From: Arcicella sp040387735 | Lineage (GTDB): Bacteria; Bacteroidota; Bacteroidia; Cytophagales; Spirosomataceae | DNA length: 64,000 bases | NCBI GenBank assembly: GCA_040387735.1 | Contig: JAZKDE010000014.1 | Coordinates: 62,001 to 126,000, forward strand | Direction: 5' to 3' | Part shown: in pieces, positions 1 to 8,164 of the stretch | Numbering within the stretch: the first letter of the stretch is position 1 | Layout of the letters: the number at the start of each line of letters is the position of its first letter | Notes under the pieces: model-generated | The model's input: only the letters and a program-made list of their open reading frames with translations | What the model was told of the DNA's origin: nothing | The model's database searches: none | Position numbers and translations under genes: made by a program

Positions 1-1035
1 GCCCAAATTTCTAAGAACGGTCGAATCCGTTAAATCTCTTTGTAGTCTTGAAACGGGTAATTTAGCCGCCAAAAATTCATACAAAGCATTCGCAATACCC
101 ACATTTCCTTCTGAATTTTCAAAATCAATCGGATTAACTTTATGCGGCATCGCTGATGAACCAACTTCTCCCGCTTTTATTTTCTGCTTGAAATATCCCA
201 TCGAAACATACGTCCAAATATCACGGTCGAGATCTAAAACAATATTATTCAGGCGTTTGAGGTTATCCATCAAAGCCGCCATATTATCGTAATGCTCAAT
301 TTGGGTTGTAAATTTACTACGAACTAAACCAAATGATTTAACGAAATTATTCCCAAAATCTACCCAAGAATTTTCTGGATAAGAAACCGTATGAGCATTA
401 AAATTACCCGTGGCACCACCAAACTTTGCGGAATATGGAATCGTTTTCAATAAATCCATTTGACGTTCTAATCTTTCCACAAAAACCTGAAATTCTTTGC
501 CTAATCTTGTCGGTGAAGCAGGTTGTCCGTGCGTGTGAGCAAGCAAAGGAATATCTTTCCATTCTACCGCTAACGAAGCAATTTTAGCAATAACTTCGTG
601 CAATTTTGGCACAACGATATCATTCATCGCCTCCATTAATGACAAAGGAATGGCTGTATTATTGATGTCCTGAGAAGTCAAACCAAAGTGGATAAACTCC
701 AAATACTGTTCAATTCCGAACTTCTCTAATTTATATTTGATAAAATATTCAACCGCTTTTACATCGTGATTGGTTTCACGTTCTTTTTCCTTAATCCAAA
801 GAGCATCATCTTCCGAAAAATTAAGATAAATATCTCTTAATGAATCAAATATACTTTTTTTGACACCTTCCAATTGCGGTAACGGAATTTCACAAAGTGC
901 AATAAAGTATTCGATTTCGATACGAACTCGATATTTGATAAGTCCAAATTCGGAAAAATATGGAGCAAGACTTTCGACCTGCTTGCGGTAACGCCCATCA
1001 ACAGGCGATATTGCGGTTAATTGATTTAATTGCAT
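1..1035 (-). CDS. purB: Adenylosuccinate lyase, 3' end cut by window edge
   Basis: The enzyme cleaves SAICAR to AICAR and adenylosuccinate to AMP in cytoplasmic purine synthesis. The reading frame opens at the ATG complementary to 1033-1035 (MQLNQLTAISPVDGRY) and stays open for 345 codons to the window edge, so the C-terminal part is missing. Seen directly are the typical N-terminal 'SPVDGRY', the 'THGQPASPTRLGKE' block, and the fumarase/lyase superfamily signature 'GSSAMPHKVNP', whose Ser lies in the mobile catalytic loop. No neighbouring purine genes are visible on this side. Two CAAAnnTA matches just upstream (complement of TAnnTTTG) could be its promoter. Function is assigned from family motifs, with high confidence. 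Confidence 0.95.
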   Translation of the reverse strand, partial: MQLNQLTAISPVDGRYRKQVESLAPYFSEFGLIKYRVRIEIEYFIALCEIPLPQLEGVKKSIFDSLRDIYLNFSEDDALWIKEKERETNHDVKAVEYFIKYKLEKFGIEQYLEFIHFGLTSQDINNTAIPLSLMEAMNDIVVPKLHEVIAKIASLAVEWKDIPLLAHTHGQPASPTRLGKEFQVFVERLERQMDLLKTIPYSAKFGGATGNFNAHTVSYPENSWVDFGNNFVKSFGLVRSKFTTQIEHYDNMAALMDNLKRLNNIVLDLDRDIWTYVSMGYFKQKIKAGEVGSSAMPHKVNPIDFENSEGNVGIANALYEFLAAKLPVSRLQRDLTDSTVLRNLG

Positions 1036-1101
1036 ACTTCTTTCAATATTTGAATAAGAGAATGATGACGGTGCGAAACCTGAGTGAATTGACAAGACTC
1101 T

Positions 1102-1122
1102 CAAACATAAAACACAAATTTA
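1102..1122 (-). promoter_or_regulatory. Promoter -7 elements for purB
   Basis: Read on the minus strand, two matches to the Bacteroidota -7 consensus TAnnTTTG occur at 1122-1115 (TAAATTTG) and 1109-1102 (TATGTTTG). A TTG lies 22 nt upstream of the first (1147-1145). The leader would be about 65-80 nt. Confidence 0.45.
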
Positions 1123-1166
1123 CGAAAGAATAATTTGGGATAAGCAACTGATGACTTTAACAATTG

Positions 1167-1174
1167 TAAATTTG
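1167..1174 (+). promoter_or_regulatory. Promoter -7 element for the sensor kinase
   Basis: TAAATTTG matches TAnnTTTG and leaves a leader of about 60 nt before the ATG at 1239. No well-spaced -33 TTG is visible, so support is the -7 box alone. It lies back to back with the purB promoter. Confidence 0.4.
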
Positions 1175-1238
1175 TATATTAAGTCGGTGGTTTTGTTTAT
1201 TTACGTAACCATTCAGTCAATCATTTACTAATTGTAAA

Positions 1239-2279
1239 ATGCTACTCAACCCGAAACTATTGGCTTTTCTTTTGGCCATTTCAATTGCCATTTTTACGAC
1301 ATCATTTTTGTCTTTTTTACCCGAAACTAATGGTAATGTATTATTTATCAGCTTTGTAGCATCATTAGTCATTAGCGGATTGTTAATTTATTTCGTATTA
1401 GATTATTTGATTTTTCAGGAAATCAATAAAATGTACGATACTATTAATCGCTTAAAAATGAAGGATTTTGGCGTTTCAAGAAAGAAGCTGCAAAAAGATA
1501 ATAATCCACTTCGTAAGTTAAATGATGAGCTATTTGTCTATGTTTCAAAGAAAGAACAAGAAGTTACCGAACTAAAACGCTTAGAGAAATACCGTCGGGA
1601 GTTTCTTGCTAATGTTTCGCACGAATTAAAAACACCCATTTTTGCAGCTCAGGGCTTTGTTCATACACTTTTGGACGGGGCAATGGATGACGAAAACGTT
1701 CGGGAGAAATTCTTGAATAAAGCCGCTAAAAGTTTAGATGGATTAGATATTTTGGTAAAAGATCTTCTGACACTTTCACAAATGGAAACGGGTGATATTA
1801 AAATGAACCCAGCTCGAATTGATGTAAAACAAATCACCAAAGAGGTTTTTGAGCAATTAGAAAATAAAGCGACTTCAAAAAACGTCAAAATTAACATCAA
1901 ATCTCCGCTACCAACGATTTGGGTTCGGGCAGATGCTCAGAGAATTGGGCAGGTAATGACGAATTTGGTAGAAAATGCCATCAAATACGGCAATGAAAAC
2001 GGCAATGTTTGGGTAATTTTTGAAGAAGATAAAAAAGATTGGAAAGTTTCCATCAAAGATGACGGCCCAGGAATTGCATCCGAACATTTAAATCGAATTT
2101 TTGAGAGATTTTATCGAGTTGACAAAGCTCGTAGTCGTTCAGATGGTTCTTCTGGATTAGGATTAGCGATTGTAAAACATATTTTACAAGCTCACAGAAC
2201 CAAAATTTCGGTTATTTCAAAACCAGAAAAAGGAACTACGTTTTCCTTTAGATTGGAAAAATCTTTGAATAATGCGTAG
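1239..2279 (+). CDS. Two-component sensor histidine kinase, orphan
   Basis: This membrane kinase should autophosphorylate on His and pass the phosphate to a response regulator. Two hydrophobic segments (about residues 6-27 and 34-56) enclose only a very short outer loop, so there is no real periplasmic sensor domain. A short linker and helical region lead to the dimerisation box 'SHELKTPIF' with H128. The ATPase domain follows, with the N box 'NLVENAIKYG', 'DDGPGIASEH' and the G2 box 'SSGLGLAIVKH'. The build resembles the short PhoR-type kinases of Bacteroidota. No response regulator is adjacent, so its partner must be elsewhere or outside the window. It converges with prfA across a strong hairpin. 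The phosphate-sensing role is only a possibility. Confidence 0.9.
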   Translation: MLLNPKLLAFLLAISIAIFTTSFLSFLPETNGNVLFISFVASLVISGLLIYFVLDYLIFQEINKMYDTINRLKMKDFGVSRKKLQKDNNPLRKLNDELFVYVSKKEQEVTELKRLEKYRREFLANVSHELKTPIFAAQGFVHTLLDGAMDDENVREKFLNKAAKSLDGLDILVKDLLTLSQMETGDIKMNPARIDVKQITKEVFEQLENKATSKNVKINIKSPLPTIWVRADAQRIGQVMTNLVENAIKYGNENGNVWVIFEEDKKDWKVSIKDDGPGIASEHLNRIFERFYRVDKARSRSDGSSGLGLAIVKHILQAHRTKISVISKPEKGTTFSFRLEKSLNNA

Positions 2280-2293
2280 TGCATTATTTGATT

Positions 2294-2346
2294 TTAGATG
2301 TTCGTTTTTCGATGTTGGAACCAAATATCGAAAAACGAACATCTAA
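2294..2346. terminator. 20-bp perfect inverted repeat between convergent genes
   Basis: Arms 2294-2313 and 2327-2346 are perfectly complementary, and the 13-nt loop contains a further TTGG/CCAA match. It sits between the ends of the kinase (2279) and prfA (2350), so it can serve both strands as a terminator. The T-tract lies inside the stem rather than after it. Confidence 0.7.
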
Positions 2347-2349
2347 GTT

Positions 2350-3422
2350 CTAAACCGCTCCTTCTTTCAATCGTTCGGCGTTATCTGCTATTCTTAATTG
2401 CTCAATAAAATCGCCAATTTCTCCGTCCATTACCACTGGAAGATTATAAACTGTATAGCCAATACGGTGATCGGTTACACGTCCTTGTGGGTAATTATAG
2501 GTACGGATTTTATCCGAACGGTCGCCAGAACCAATCATTGAACGACGGTCGCCCGCAATGGCTTCTTGTCTTTTTGCTGATTCTATTTCATATAAACGTG
2601 AACGTAAAACGGTCATCGCTTTATCAAAGTTCTTGATTTGTGAACGCTCATCCTGACATTGAACTACCAAACCTGAAGGTAAGTGAGTTACTCGAACGGC
2701 TGAATAAGTCGTGTTTACCGACTGTCCACCCGCTCCCGAAGAACAGAATGTATCTTTACGAATATCATTCATATTAATTTGAACATCTACTTCATCAACC
2801 TCTGGTAAAACCGCCACTGTCGCCGCTGACGTATGAATACGTCCTTGAGATTCGGTTGCTGGGACACGTTGCACACGGTGTACACCCGATTCAAATTTCA
2901 TTTTTCCGTATACATCTTCTCCTTGAATATTGGCTACAATTTCTTTGTATCCACCCGAAGATGCCATAGTAAAATCAATAATTTGAAATTGCCAACCTTG
3001 ATTTGCACAAAAACGTTGGTACATTCTGAATAAATCCCCCGCAAAAATTCCTGCTTCGTCTCCACCTGTACCAGCACGGATTTCCATGATAATATTTTTG
3101 GAGTCGTTAGGGTCTCNNNNNNNNNNATCATTTCTTTCAAAATACCTTCCAATTCTTCTTTTTTAGGAAGAAGTTCATCCAATTCTGATTTTGCCATGTC
3201 TCTGAAATCTTCATCTTTTTCAGTAGAAATCACTTCTTTGGCAGAGTCAATATTCGACAAGACATTTTGGTATTCTTTATATTGATTAACGATTTTTTCA
3301 AGGTCTTTATATTCCTTACTAATCGTTTTGTATTTGGACATATCCGAAACGATTTCGGGCTGCGTCATTTGCTGAGCAACTTCTTCAAACCGTTCTTTGA
3401 TAGCTTCTAATTGTTCTAACAT
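2350..3422 (-). CDS. prfA: Peptide chain release factor 1, interrupted by an assembly gap
   Basis: RF1 recognises UAA and UAG in the ribosomal A site and triggers peptide release. The N-terminal helical domain starts at MLEQLEAIKERFEEV. The codon-recognition tripeptide is in 'RVPATESQGRIHTSA', and the catalytic GGQ is in 'SSGAGGQSVNTTYS'. A run of ten Ns (3117-3126) falls at the point where RF1 proteins carry 'LLPKDP', and the two sides are in different frames. For the frame to join, the true gap length must be 3k+2. Eleven bases would restore the expected 'I-LLP-x-DP' and a 357-residue protein, the usual family length. The break is therefore an assembly artefact, not a real frameshift. Confidence 0.93.
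3117..3126. other. Assembly gap (ten Ns) inside prfA
   Basis: Ten undetermined bases. Ten is out of frame with the flanking RF1 coding sequence, while eleven would fit, so the number of Ns is a placeholder. Confidence 0.97.
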
Positions 3423-3490
3423 ATCTTTTTTATTGCGGAGTTTCGAATGTGGATTTCGGAATTTTTCTTTCCATAATTGAAATTAGGGTG

Positions 3491-3498
3491 CAAAGATA
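3491..3498 (-). promoter_or_regulatory. Promoter -7 element for prfA
   Basis: On the minus strand the sequence is TATCTTTG, a full match to TAnnTTTG. A TTG lies 23 nt further upstream (3524-3522). The predicted leader is about 65 nt. Confidence 0.5.
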
Positions 3499-3730
3499 CA
3501 AAAGATTTGTTTTGGACTATTCAATCCTAAAATTTTCAAATTTGAATAGGGGTATATTTAAAGATTATTGTCTCATGTTCAGATACCTGAGTAAATAGTT
3601 TTACCCTTTTTTTAAACCTTTTCGTTACAAACATCTCTAATTAATAAAACAACCTGTTAAGAATTACAGCATTTTGATTTTTAAAATATTACGTTACAAA
3701 TTTCGTTTCACTTTATATTATTTTAAATTT

Positions 3731-3985
3731 ATGACAAAGCTAAGATTTCATAGAACCCTCGTAATCTTAACGCTAATAGTTGGGATTGCTCTCATGGTCA
3801 CTTCATGTGGGCCTACTTACGTAAGAAGTGGCGGATATGGATATAATAGACCTTATGGTTACGGTTACAATTATCCACGCCCGTACCGATATGCCGTACC
3901 ACCGCCAGTAGTAGTGGTGCCAAGATACAACTCATATCCTCGACGTGGACATGGTGGCTACGGTGGCAGAGGAAGAAGATGGTAA
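3731..3985 (+). CDS. Small Gly/Tyr/Pro-rich lipoprotein
   Basis: An 84-residue protein of unknown function. A start at the ATG of 3731 gives a basic start, a hydrophobic stretch and a lipobox ending 'LMVTSC', so the mature protein would begin at that Cys and be lipid-anchored. The mature part is low complexity: repeats of Tyr-Gly ('GGYGYNRPYGYGYNYPR'), a 'PPPVVVVP' segment, then a basic 'RRGHGGYGGRGRRW' tail. Upstream in-frame codons exist back to 3674 but would bury the signal peptide. A rho-independent terminator follows at 4009-4038, so it is probably transcribed alone. Similar Gly/Tyr-rich small envelope proteins are common in Bacteroidota; no role can be assigned. Confidence 0.7.
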   Translation: MTKLRFHRTLVILTLIVGIALMVTSCGPTYVRSGGYGYNRPYGYGYNYPRPYRYAVPPPVVVVPRYNSYPRRGHGGYGGRGRRW

Positions 3986-4008
3986 CAGAAAATATAATAT
4001 TGCTTTAG

Positions 4009-4038
4009 AAAGTCGTGACGCTCCGTTACGACTTTTTT
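4009..4038 (+). terminator. Rho-independent terminator after the small lipoprotein
   Basis: An AAAGTCGT / ACGACTTT stem (4009-4016 with 4028-4035), strengthened by inner ACG/CGT pairing, is followed by a T-tract. Confidence 0.8.
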
Positions 4039-4039
4039 A

Positions 4040-4068
4040 TTGCCCAAACTCAAAAGGTAGTATCTTTG
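4040..4068 (+). promoter_or_regulatory. Promoter for the lipoprotein-LytTR pair
   Basis: TATCTTTG (4061-4068) is a full match to TAnnTTTG, with a TTG at 4040-4042, 18 nt upstream. It lies directly after the preceding terminator and 21 nt before the ATG at 4090. Confidence 0.6.
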
Positions 4069-4089
4069 TGGAAAAATCAAACACTGACA

Positions 4090-4710
4090 ATGATGCTCAA
4101 AAATATTTTCAAAAACAGTTTATTAGTTGTTACTTTTTCATTTATGCTGACAAGTTGTGATTTTAGCAAAAGAATTGATACAACAGCAGCCGTAAAAGAA
4201 CTCCACGAGCGAGAGGTAAAACGTATTACACCCGCTCAATTCACGGCTCAAGTGGATGAATGGGGTAAAATCATTGTAGATTCATTGAACAAAAATTTAG
4301 CAAAAAATCTGGATGAAAAAACTTTAATTGATTCATTATCGAGCAAATATCGAGTAGAAATTCTGTCAGGAAGTCCATTAAAATTACAAAATCCAGCGTT
4401 TGGGAATAAAATCAACGAGACATTGGATGCTTACCAATATAATGCTGAAAATCACTTGGCTCAAATTGATAACATTCAAAAATCGGATGACGAGAAATTC
4501 TTTTTTTATACCGCTCCCATTATGCTAAATGGACAATTTGACGCTTTGAAAAAAGGCAAAATTGACGCTTTAGGAATTAAAGCAAAATTGGACAGTTTAA
4601 CTTTTCGAAAAAAGGGAGATTTTGTAGGTTTATGGTTAGTAAAATTCTCCAAAAAAGAAGTTGTCCGATTGGCAGACCCTAAACATTTGAAAAAATTGAG
4701 CGAAAAATAA
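4090..4710 (+). CDS. Lipoprotein of unknown function
   Basis: A 206-residue protein, not recognised. A start at 4090 (MMLKNIFKNSLLVV) gives a classical lipoprotein signal with lipobox 'FMLTSC' followed by DFSK. The longer in-frame version from 4015 would put the signal sequence inside the protein and start before the promoter at 4061-4068. The mature part is Lys- and Asp-rich and mostly helical by composition, with 'AVKELHEREVKRITPAQF' near the front. The shape suggests a small periplasmic-facing domain, but nothing catalytic is visible. It is followed after 22 nt by the LytTR regulator, so the two may be co-transcribed and the lipoprotein may be an accessory of that regulator. This is context only. 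Confidence 0.75.
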   Translation: MMLKNIFKNSLLVVTFSFMLTSCDFSKRIDTTAAVKELHEREVKRITPAQFTAQVDEWGKIIVDSLNKNLAKNLDEKTLIDSLSSKYRVEILSGSPLKLQNPAFGNKINETLDAYQYNAENHLAQIDNIQKSDDEKFFFYTAPIMLNGQFDALKKGKIDALGIKAKLDSLTFRKKGDFVGLWLVKFSKKEVVRLADPKHLKKLSEK

Positions 4711-4732
4711 CTGCTTGCATAACTTCATTTCC

Positions 4733-5566
4733 ATGCTAAAAATCCTCAAACAACCTTATCCCCATTCAGATTCTAATAGAAAAAAAATCCTCACATCATT
4801 GGGGACGGGACTTTTCATTGCCTTGTTTCTTATTTACTTTCAGCCTTTTAGCATTAACGAGTTAATTACACCCTACAAAATAGTATTTCTGGCGGGTTAC
4901 GGAATCATTACCTCCATCACAATGCTAATCTTCTATTTTGGCATTCCTTTAATTTTTCCCAATTATTTTAAGGAAGAAAATTGGACGGTTGGTAAGGATA
5001 TTTGTAGTATTATGTTTAATGTCATTGCCATTGCACTTTGTAATGTGTTGTACAGTCAACTTATCTTCGGGGGACAAACCAACATTGCCAATCTTTTAAG
5101 TATGATTAGCTATACCTTTATTTTGGGTATTTTTCCAACCATAGGCATTGTGATGATTAATTACATCTACTATCTAAAACAATACAGCCACCCGCCGCAA
5201 CCTTCAACTACAAGTACATTATCTCAGAATTCACTCTTAACCTTAGTTGCTGAAAATGAGAAAGATACCTTAAATATTTTTCAAGATAATTTATTTTATA
5301 TCGAATCTAATGATAATTATTCAACGGTAATATTTCAAAAAGAAGAGCAAATTTTAAAGGAATTGATAAGAAGTAGTCTGATAAGATTAGAAAATCAAAT
5401 TCCTTCCGAGTCGATTGTTCGTTGTCATCGTTCATTCATCGTTAATTTGGATAAAGTCGGAAGAATTTCGGGTAATGCTCAAGGATACAAATTACACCTT
5501 AGAGAAACGGATTTTATCGTCCCTGTTGCTCGAAAATATTCAGAAATTGTGAATCGCTTTAAATAA
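4733..5566 (+). CDS. Membrane-anchored LytTR-domain transcription regulator
   Basis: A 277-residue protein with about four membrane helices in the first 150 residues ('LGTGLFIALFLIYF', 'VFLAGYGIITSITMLIFYFG', 'IMFNVIAIALCNVLYS', 'YTFILGIFPTIGIVMINY'). A Ser/Thr/Pro linker leads to a C-terminal LytTR DNA-binding domain, seen as 'NLFYIESNDNYSTV', 'IVRCHRSFIVNLDKV' and 'VPVARKYSEIVNRFK'. LytTR domains normally follow a receiver domain. Here a membrane domain takes that place, a build known in Bacteroidota. The ATG at 4733 is preferred over the TTG at 4715. The gene follows a lipoprotein, and its kinase partner, if any, is not adjacent. A LytS-type kinase lies at 14001. Confidence 0.88.
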   Translation: MLKILKQPYPHSDSNRKKILTSLGTGLFIALFLIYFQPFSINELITPYKIVFLAGYGIITSITMLIFYFGIPLIFPNYFKEENWTVGKDICSIMFNVIAIALCNVLYSQLIFGGQTNIANLLSMISYTFILGIFPTIGIVMINYIYYLKQYSHPPQPSTTSTLSQNSLLTLVAENEKDTLNIFQDNLFYIESNDNYSTVIFQKEEQILKELIRSSLIRLENQIPSESIVRCHRSFIVNLDKVGRISGNAQGYKLHLRETDFIVPVARKYSEIVNRFK

Positions 5567-5633
5567 CACGGCCTTCAGTCTGTACCTGTCAGTAACTCAA
5601 AGAAATATTTGTACAGACAAGAATTTATGTCAC

Positions 5634-5664
5634 AAAAAAACCGACAACTTTTCAGCAGTCGGTT
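5634..5664 (-). terminator. Terminator after the esterase-like gene
   Basis: Stem AACCGAC / GTCGGTT (5639-5645 with 5658-5664). Read on the minus strand the right arm comes first and the stem is followed by seven Ts. Confidence 0.75.
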
Positions 5665-5697
5665 CTATTTCAAAACAAGGATTATAACTCGAAAATC

Positions 5698-6495
5698 TTA
5701 AATATCCCTCAAAATTCGTTTAAAGAAATCAAACTGAACCTTAATAGATTTTTGCCAATAGGCTTTATCATTTTTTCCTGGCTGAGAAATATAGGTTGCT
5801 TTTACTTTCAATTCGTCGCAACGCCTTCTAAAATCGTTATTGGCTTCATAATTAATATCGTCCGTTCCACAATCAAAAATAATTTCTTTTTGTGCGGCAG
5901 CTAATTTACCAACGTTATTGATTACCGAAAACTTCCTTAAAACATCCGCCTCGCCCGACCCTAAGATATTTTGTAAACTCGCATTGGCAGCTTCTACACT
6001 TAAATCAACTACACCTCCCGAACTACCTGCGGCTCTAAAAAGCTCAGGTCTTTTAGAAAATAAATTCAACGCCCCGTGTCCTCCCGAACATATTCCCGTA
6101 ATAAAAATTTGTTCATCCTCTACCCGATATTTTTGTTTGATGGCAGGGTATAAATCCTTAAAGAAAAAATCTTCGTATTTACTCATTTGTTTACGTGGAC
6201 TATTGATGTACCAAGAGTCCTTCAAGCCATCTGGACAAACGATAATAAATCCGTAAGCGTCAGCATATTTTTGAACATTGATAATAGTACTCCACTGACG
6301 ATAAGTTGCTCCACAACCGTGCAAAAGGAACATTACAGGGTATTTTCGCCCTGTTGCCATAGCATATTCCTTGGGTGTAAAAACTAAAGTTGTATCCGTA
6401 TGTGGGACATAAAGTGGATTAAAATACAATTGATCTTGTGCAAATATCGACAAGGAAGCCAAGAACATTCCTATGGTAAGAATTAAGGACTTCAT
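5698..6495 (-). CDS. Secreted esterase-family protein with altered catalytic residues
   Basis: A 265-residue alpha/beta-hydrolase of the putative-esterase (esterase D-like) family, with an N-terminal signal peptide ending 'SIFAQ'. Family landmarks are 'MFLLHGCGATYRQW', 'VCPDGLKDSWY' and the nucleophile elbow at 133-139. The usual elbow 'TGNSMGG' here reads 'TGICSGG', so the nucleophile position (136) is Cys. The catalytic His of the family's 'PGGHxWxYW' is replaced: the sequence is 'PGKNDKAYW', with N242 at that place. The Asp ('DCGTDD', D213) remains. I read these changes from the DNA (TGT and AAT codons). The protein may be a non-catalytic binder or use a different chemistry. The fold call is firm; activity is doubtful. 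Confidence 0.85.
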   Translation of the reverse strand: MKSLILTIGMFLASLSIFAQDQLYFNPLYVPHTDTTLVFTPKEYAMATGRKYPVMFLLHGCGATYRQWSTIINVQKYADAYGFIIVCPDGLKDSWYINSPRKQMSKYEDFFFKDLYPAIKQKYRVEDEQIFITGICSGGHGALNLFSKRPELFRAAGSSGGVVDLSVEAANASLQNILGSGEADVLRKFSVINNVGKLAAAQKEIIFDCGTDDINYEANNDFRRRCDELKVKATYISQPGKNDKAYWQKSIKVQFDFFKRILRDI

Positions 6496-6596
6496 AACTT
6501 TAAGTTCATGGGTTAATCAAATTTTATAGTGTAAAATATTCAAATTTTATGCCAGAGAATCTATCCTTTCAAGACAGTATTCTTGGTTTTGAAGCC

Positions 6597-7901
6597 TTAG
6601 TTATCTTCATGAATTGTTGTTAAAATGCTGACTACTTCTTTACGAATCTCAGACGTTGATTTTGTAAAATTATTGTTCATCATACTAAAAATAAACACTT
6701 TACCTTTTTTCGTTATCAAAAAGCCACTCAAACAGTAAACATTACTCAATGAACCTGATTTAGCAAAAATGAAAGGTGCATCAGTTTTCAAGATATTTTT
6801 AAGCGTTCCTGATTTGCCAGCAGCGGGTAAAAGTTTAAAAAGTCTGTCTTGTGGTACAATCTCATAAATTTTATTCAGTAACGTTACGATACTACGTGGC
6901 GTAAAAAGGTTGTATCTCGAAAGCCCCGACCCATCCACCCAATTAGGAGCATCGGGCAAATCTGCCAAAAATTTAGCTTTCACTGTATCAATACCAAGCG
7001 TAACATTTAATTTATCGGTTAGAGCATTAGCATTTAAAACCATTAAATGTTCGGCAATCATGTTATCGCTCACGTGCAACATACGCTTATAAAGTGTATC
7101 CGCTGGAAGGCTATAAAATATCTTTGCTGACTTTTCTAAAGGCTTATTTATTAATACAACTTCTTTTTTCAAAGTATCAGACAATAACGCTGTGGTAACT
7201 TCCACGCCCGTTTTAAAAGGAACATCCTGTTCATAAGTCAGCTTAATTTGTTTGCCTGCGGGATAACTAAATAAGTTTGCTCCTAAATCTCTTTGAACGG
7301 AGAAACTTGCCGTTTTAGCCCAATTATACGTTTTTTCAGCAAAGAATGTTGGTTGAATTGTCAAGGTATTTTCTTTATTCCCAGAAAATCTAACAATATT
7401 TCCATGAATGGGAAAAGGCGAAATTTCAGCGGCGTAATAATCGTTGTAATCGTCCCAAGCCCAACCTTGTCCGTAGAATGAACCCGTAAAATTATCATTA
7501 GAGAAATAGAGTTTTTCAGGGCGATTCTTCAAGAAATCGTACACTTTACTTTTCGGTAAATCAGGGTTCAGAAACGATGGATCACCAGTTCCCCAAAAAA
7601 TCAATGAATCTCCCGAAATTTGATAATGAAAAGCAGGAATTGAATCTCCCAAAGATTTTAAACTGGCATAAAAAGTAAATAATTTCGTGTTAGACGCTGG
7701 CGTAAAATAACGTTCAGCATTATATTCCACGAGCATTTTCTTATCCGTAAGGTCATAAAGGGCAAATCCAGTATGATTATGGGCAAAAGTTGGTGATTCT
7801 TTCAGCTTTCGAGACACTGATTTCATGCTTACGTTAGTCGTATTGCAAGCCAGCACAAAAACTGTCGAAGATAAAATTATAAGTTTTGAGAGCGAATTCA
7901 A
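6597..7901 (-). CDS. dacB: D-alanyl-D-alanine carboxypeptidase/endopeptidase (PBP4, S13 family)
   Basis: A periplasmic peptidoglycan peptidase that trims stem peptides and cuts D,D-cross-links. All three active-site motifs of the family are present: 'SNTK' (S70, K73), 'SDN' (278-280) and 'KSG' (381-383, in place of KTG), together with 'DGSGLSRYN' at 323-331. The long insert between the first two motifs is typical for this family. The N-terminus ends in a lipobox 'VFVLAC' (C19), so this copy appears lipid-anchored rather than soluble. At 434 residues it is of usual length. It is transcribed alone and leftward, 100 nt before the esterase-like gene. A cell-wall GH3 fusion lies 1.7 kb to the right on the same strand. 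Confidence 0.9.
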   Translation of the reverse strand: MNSLSKLIILSSTVFVLACNTTNVSMKSVSRKLKESPTFAHNHTGFALYDLTDKKMLVEYNAERYFTPASNTKLFTFYASLKSLGDSIPAFHYQISGDSLIFWGTGDPSFLNPDLPKSKVYDFLKNRPEKLYFSNDNFTGSFYGQGWAWDDYNDYYAAEISPFPIHGNIVRFSGNKENTLTIQPTFFAEKTYNWAKTASFSVQRDLGANLFSYPAGKQIKLTYEQDVPFKTGVEVTTALLSDTLKKEVVLINKPLEKSAKIFYSLPADTLYKRMLHVSDNMIAEHLMVLNANALTDKLNVTLGIDTVKAKFLADLPDAPNWVDGSGLSRYNLFTPRSIVTLLNKIYEIVPQDRLFKLLPAAGKSGTLKNILKTDAPFIFAKSGSLSNVYCLSGFLITKKGKVFIFSMMNNNFTKSTSEIRKEVVSILTTIHEDN

Positions 7902-8068
7902 GGTAAGTTTTTTAAAGTAAATAGCAATATAAAGCGGCGGTGGTATTTTAAATGAAATTAAATATTTCCATTGAATATTACTATTGATGAGGAATAATTT
8001 TATTTTATGGTATAGGTAAGTTTATTTCTTTTCAACACATTGTTCCCCCAACAACAAAAAATCTTGAT

Positions 8069-8076
8069 TAACTTTG
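8069..8076 (+). promoter_or_regulatory. Promoter -7 element for the reductase gene
   Basis: TAACTTTG matches TAnnTTTG and lies 88 nt before the ATG at 8165. No properly spaced -33 box is seen. Confidence 0.45.
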
Positions 8077-8164
8077 TGTCTGTTTTCAATAATTACTCAA
8101 ACCAGAAGGTTAATTATCAGTTATTATTGAAAGGTTACATAAAATTTACAAAAGTCGAACGCTA

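Noticed and set aside
2934..3422. Independent short protein starting at the prfA start and running past the Ns
   Set aside because: Its second part is out-of-frame RF1 coding sequence; the N-run length is arbitrary.
3945..4160. 71-codon reading frame between the two small lipoproteins
   Set aside because: It overlaps the end of one lipoprotein, the terminator, the promoter and the start of the next gene in a different frame.
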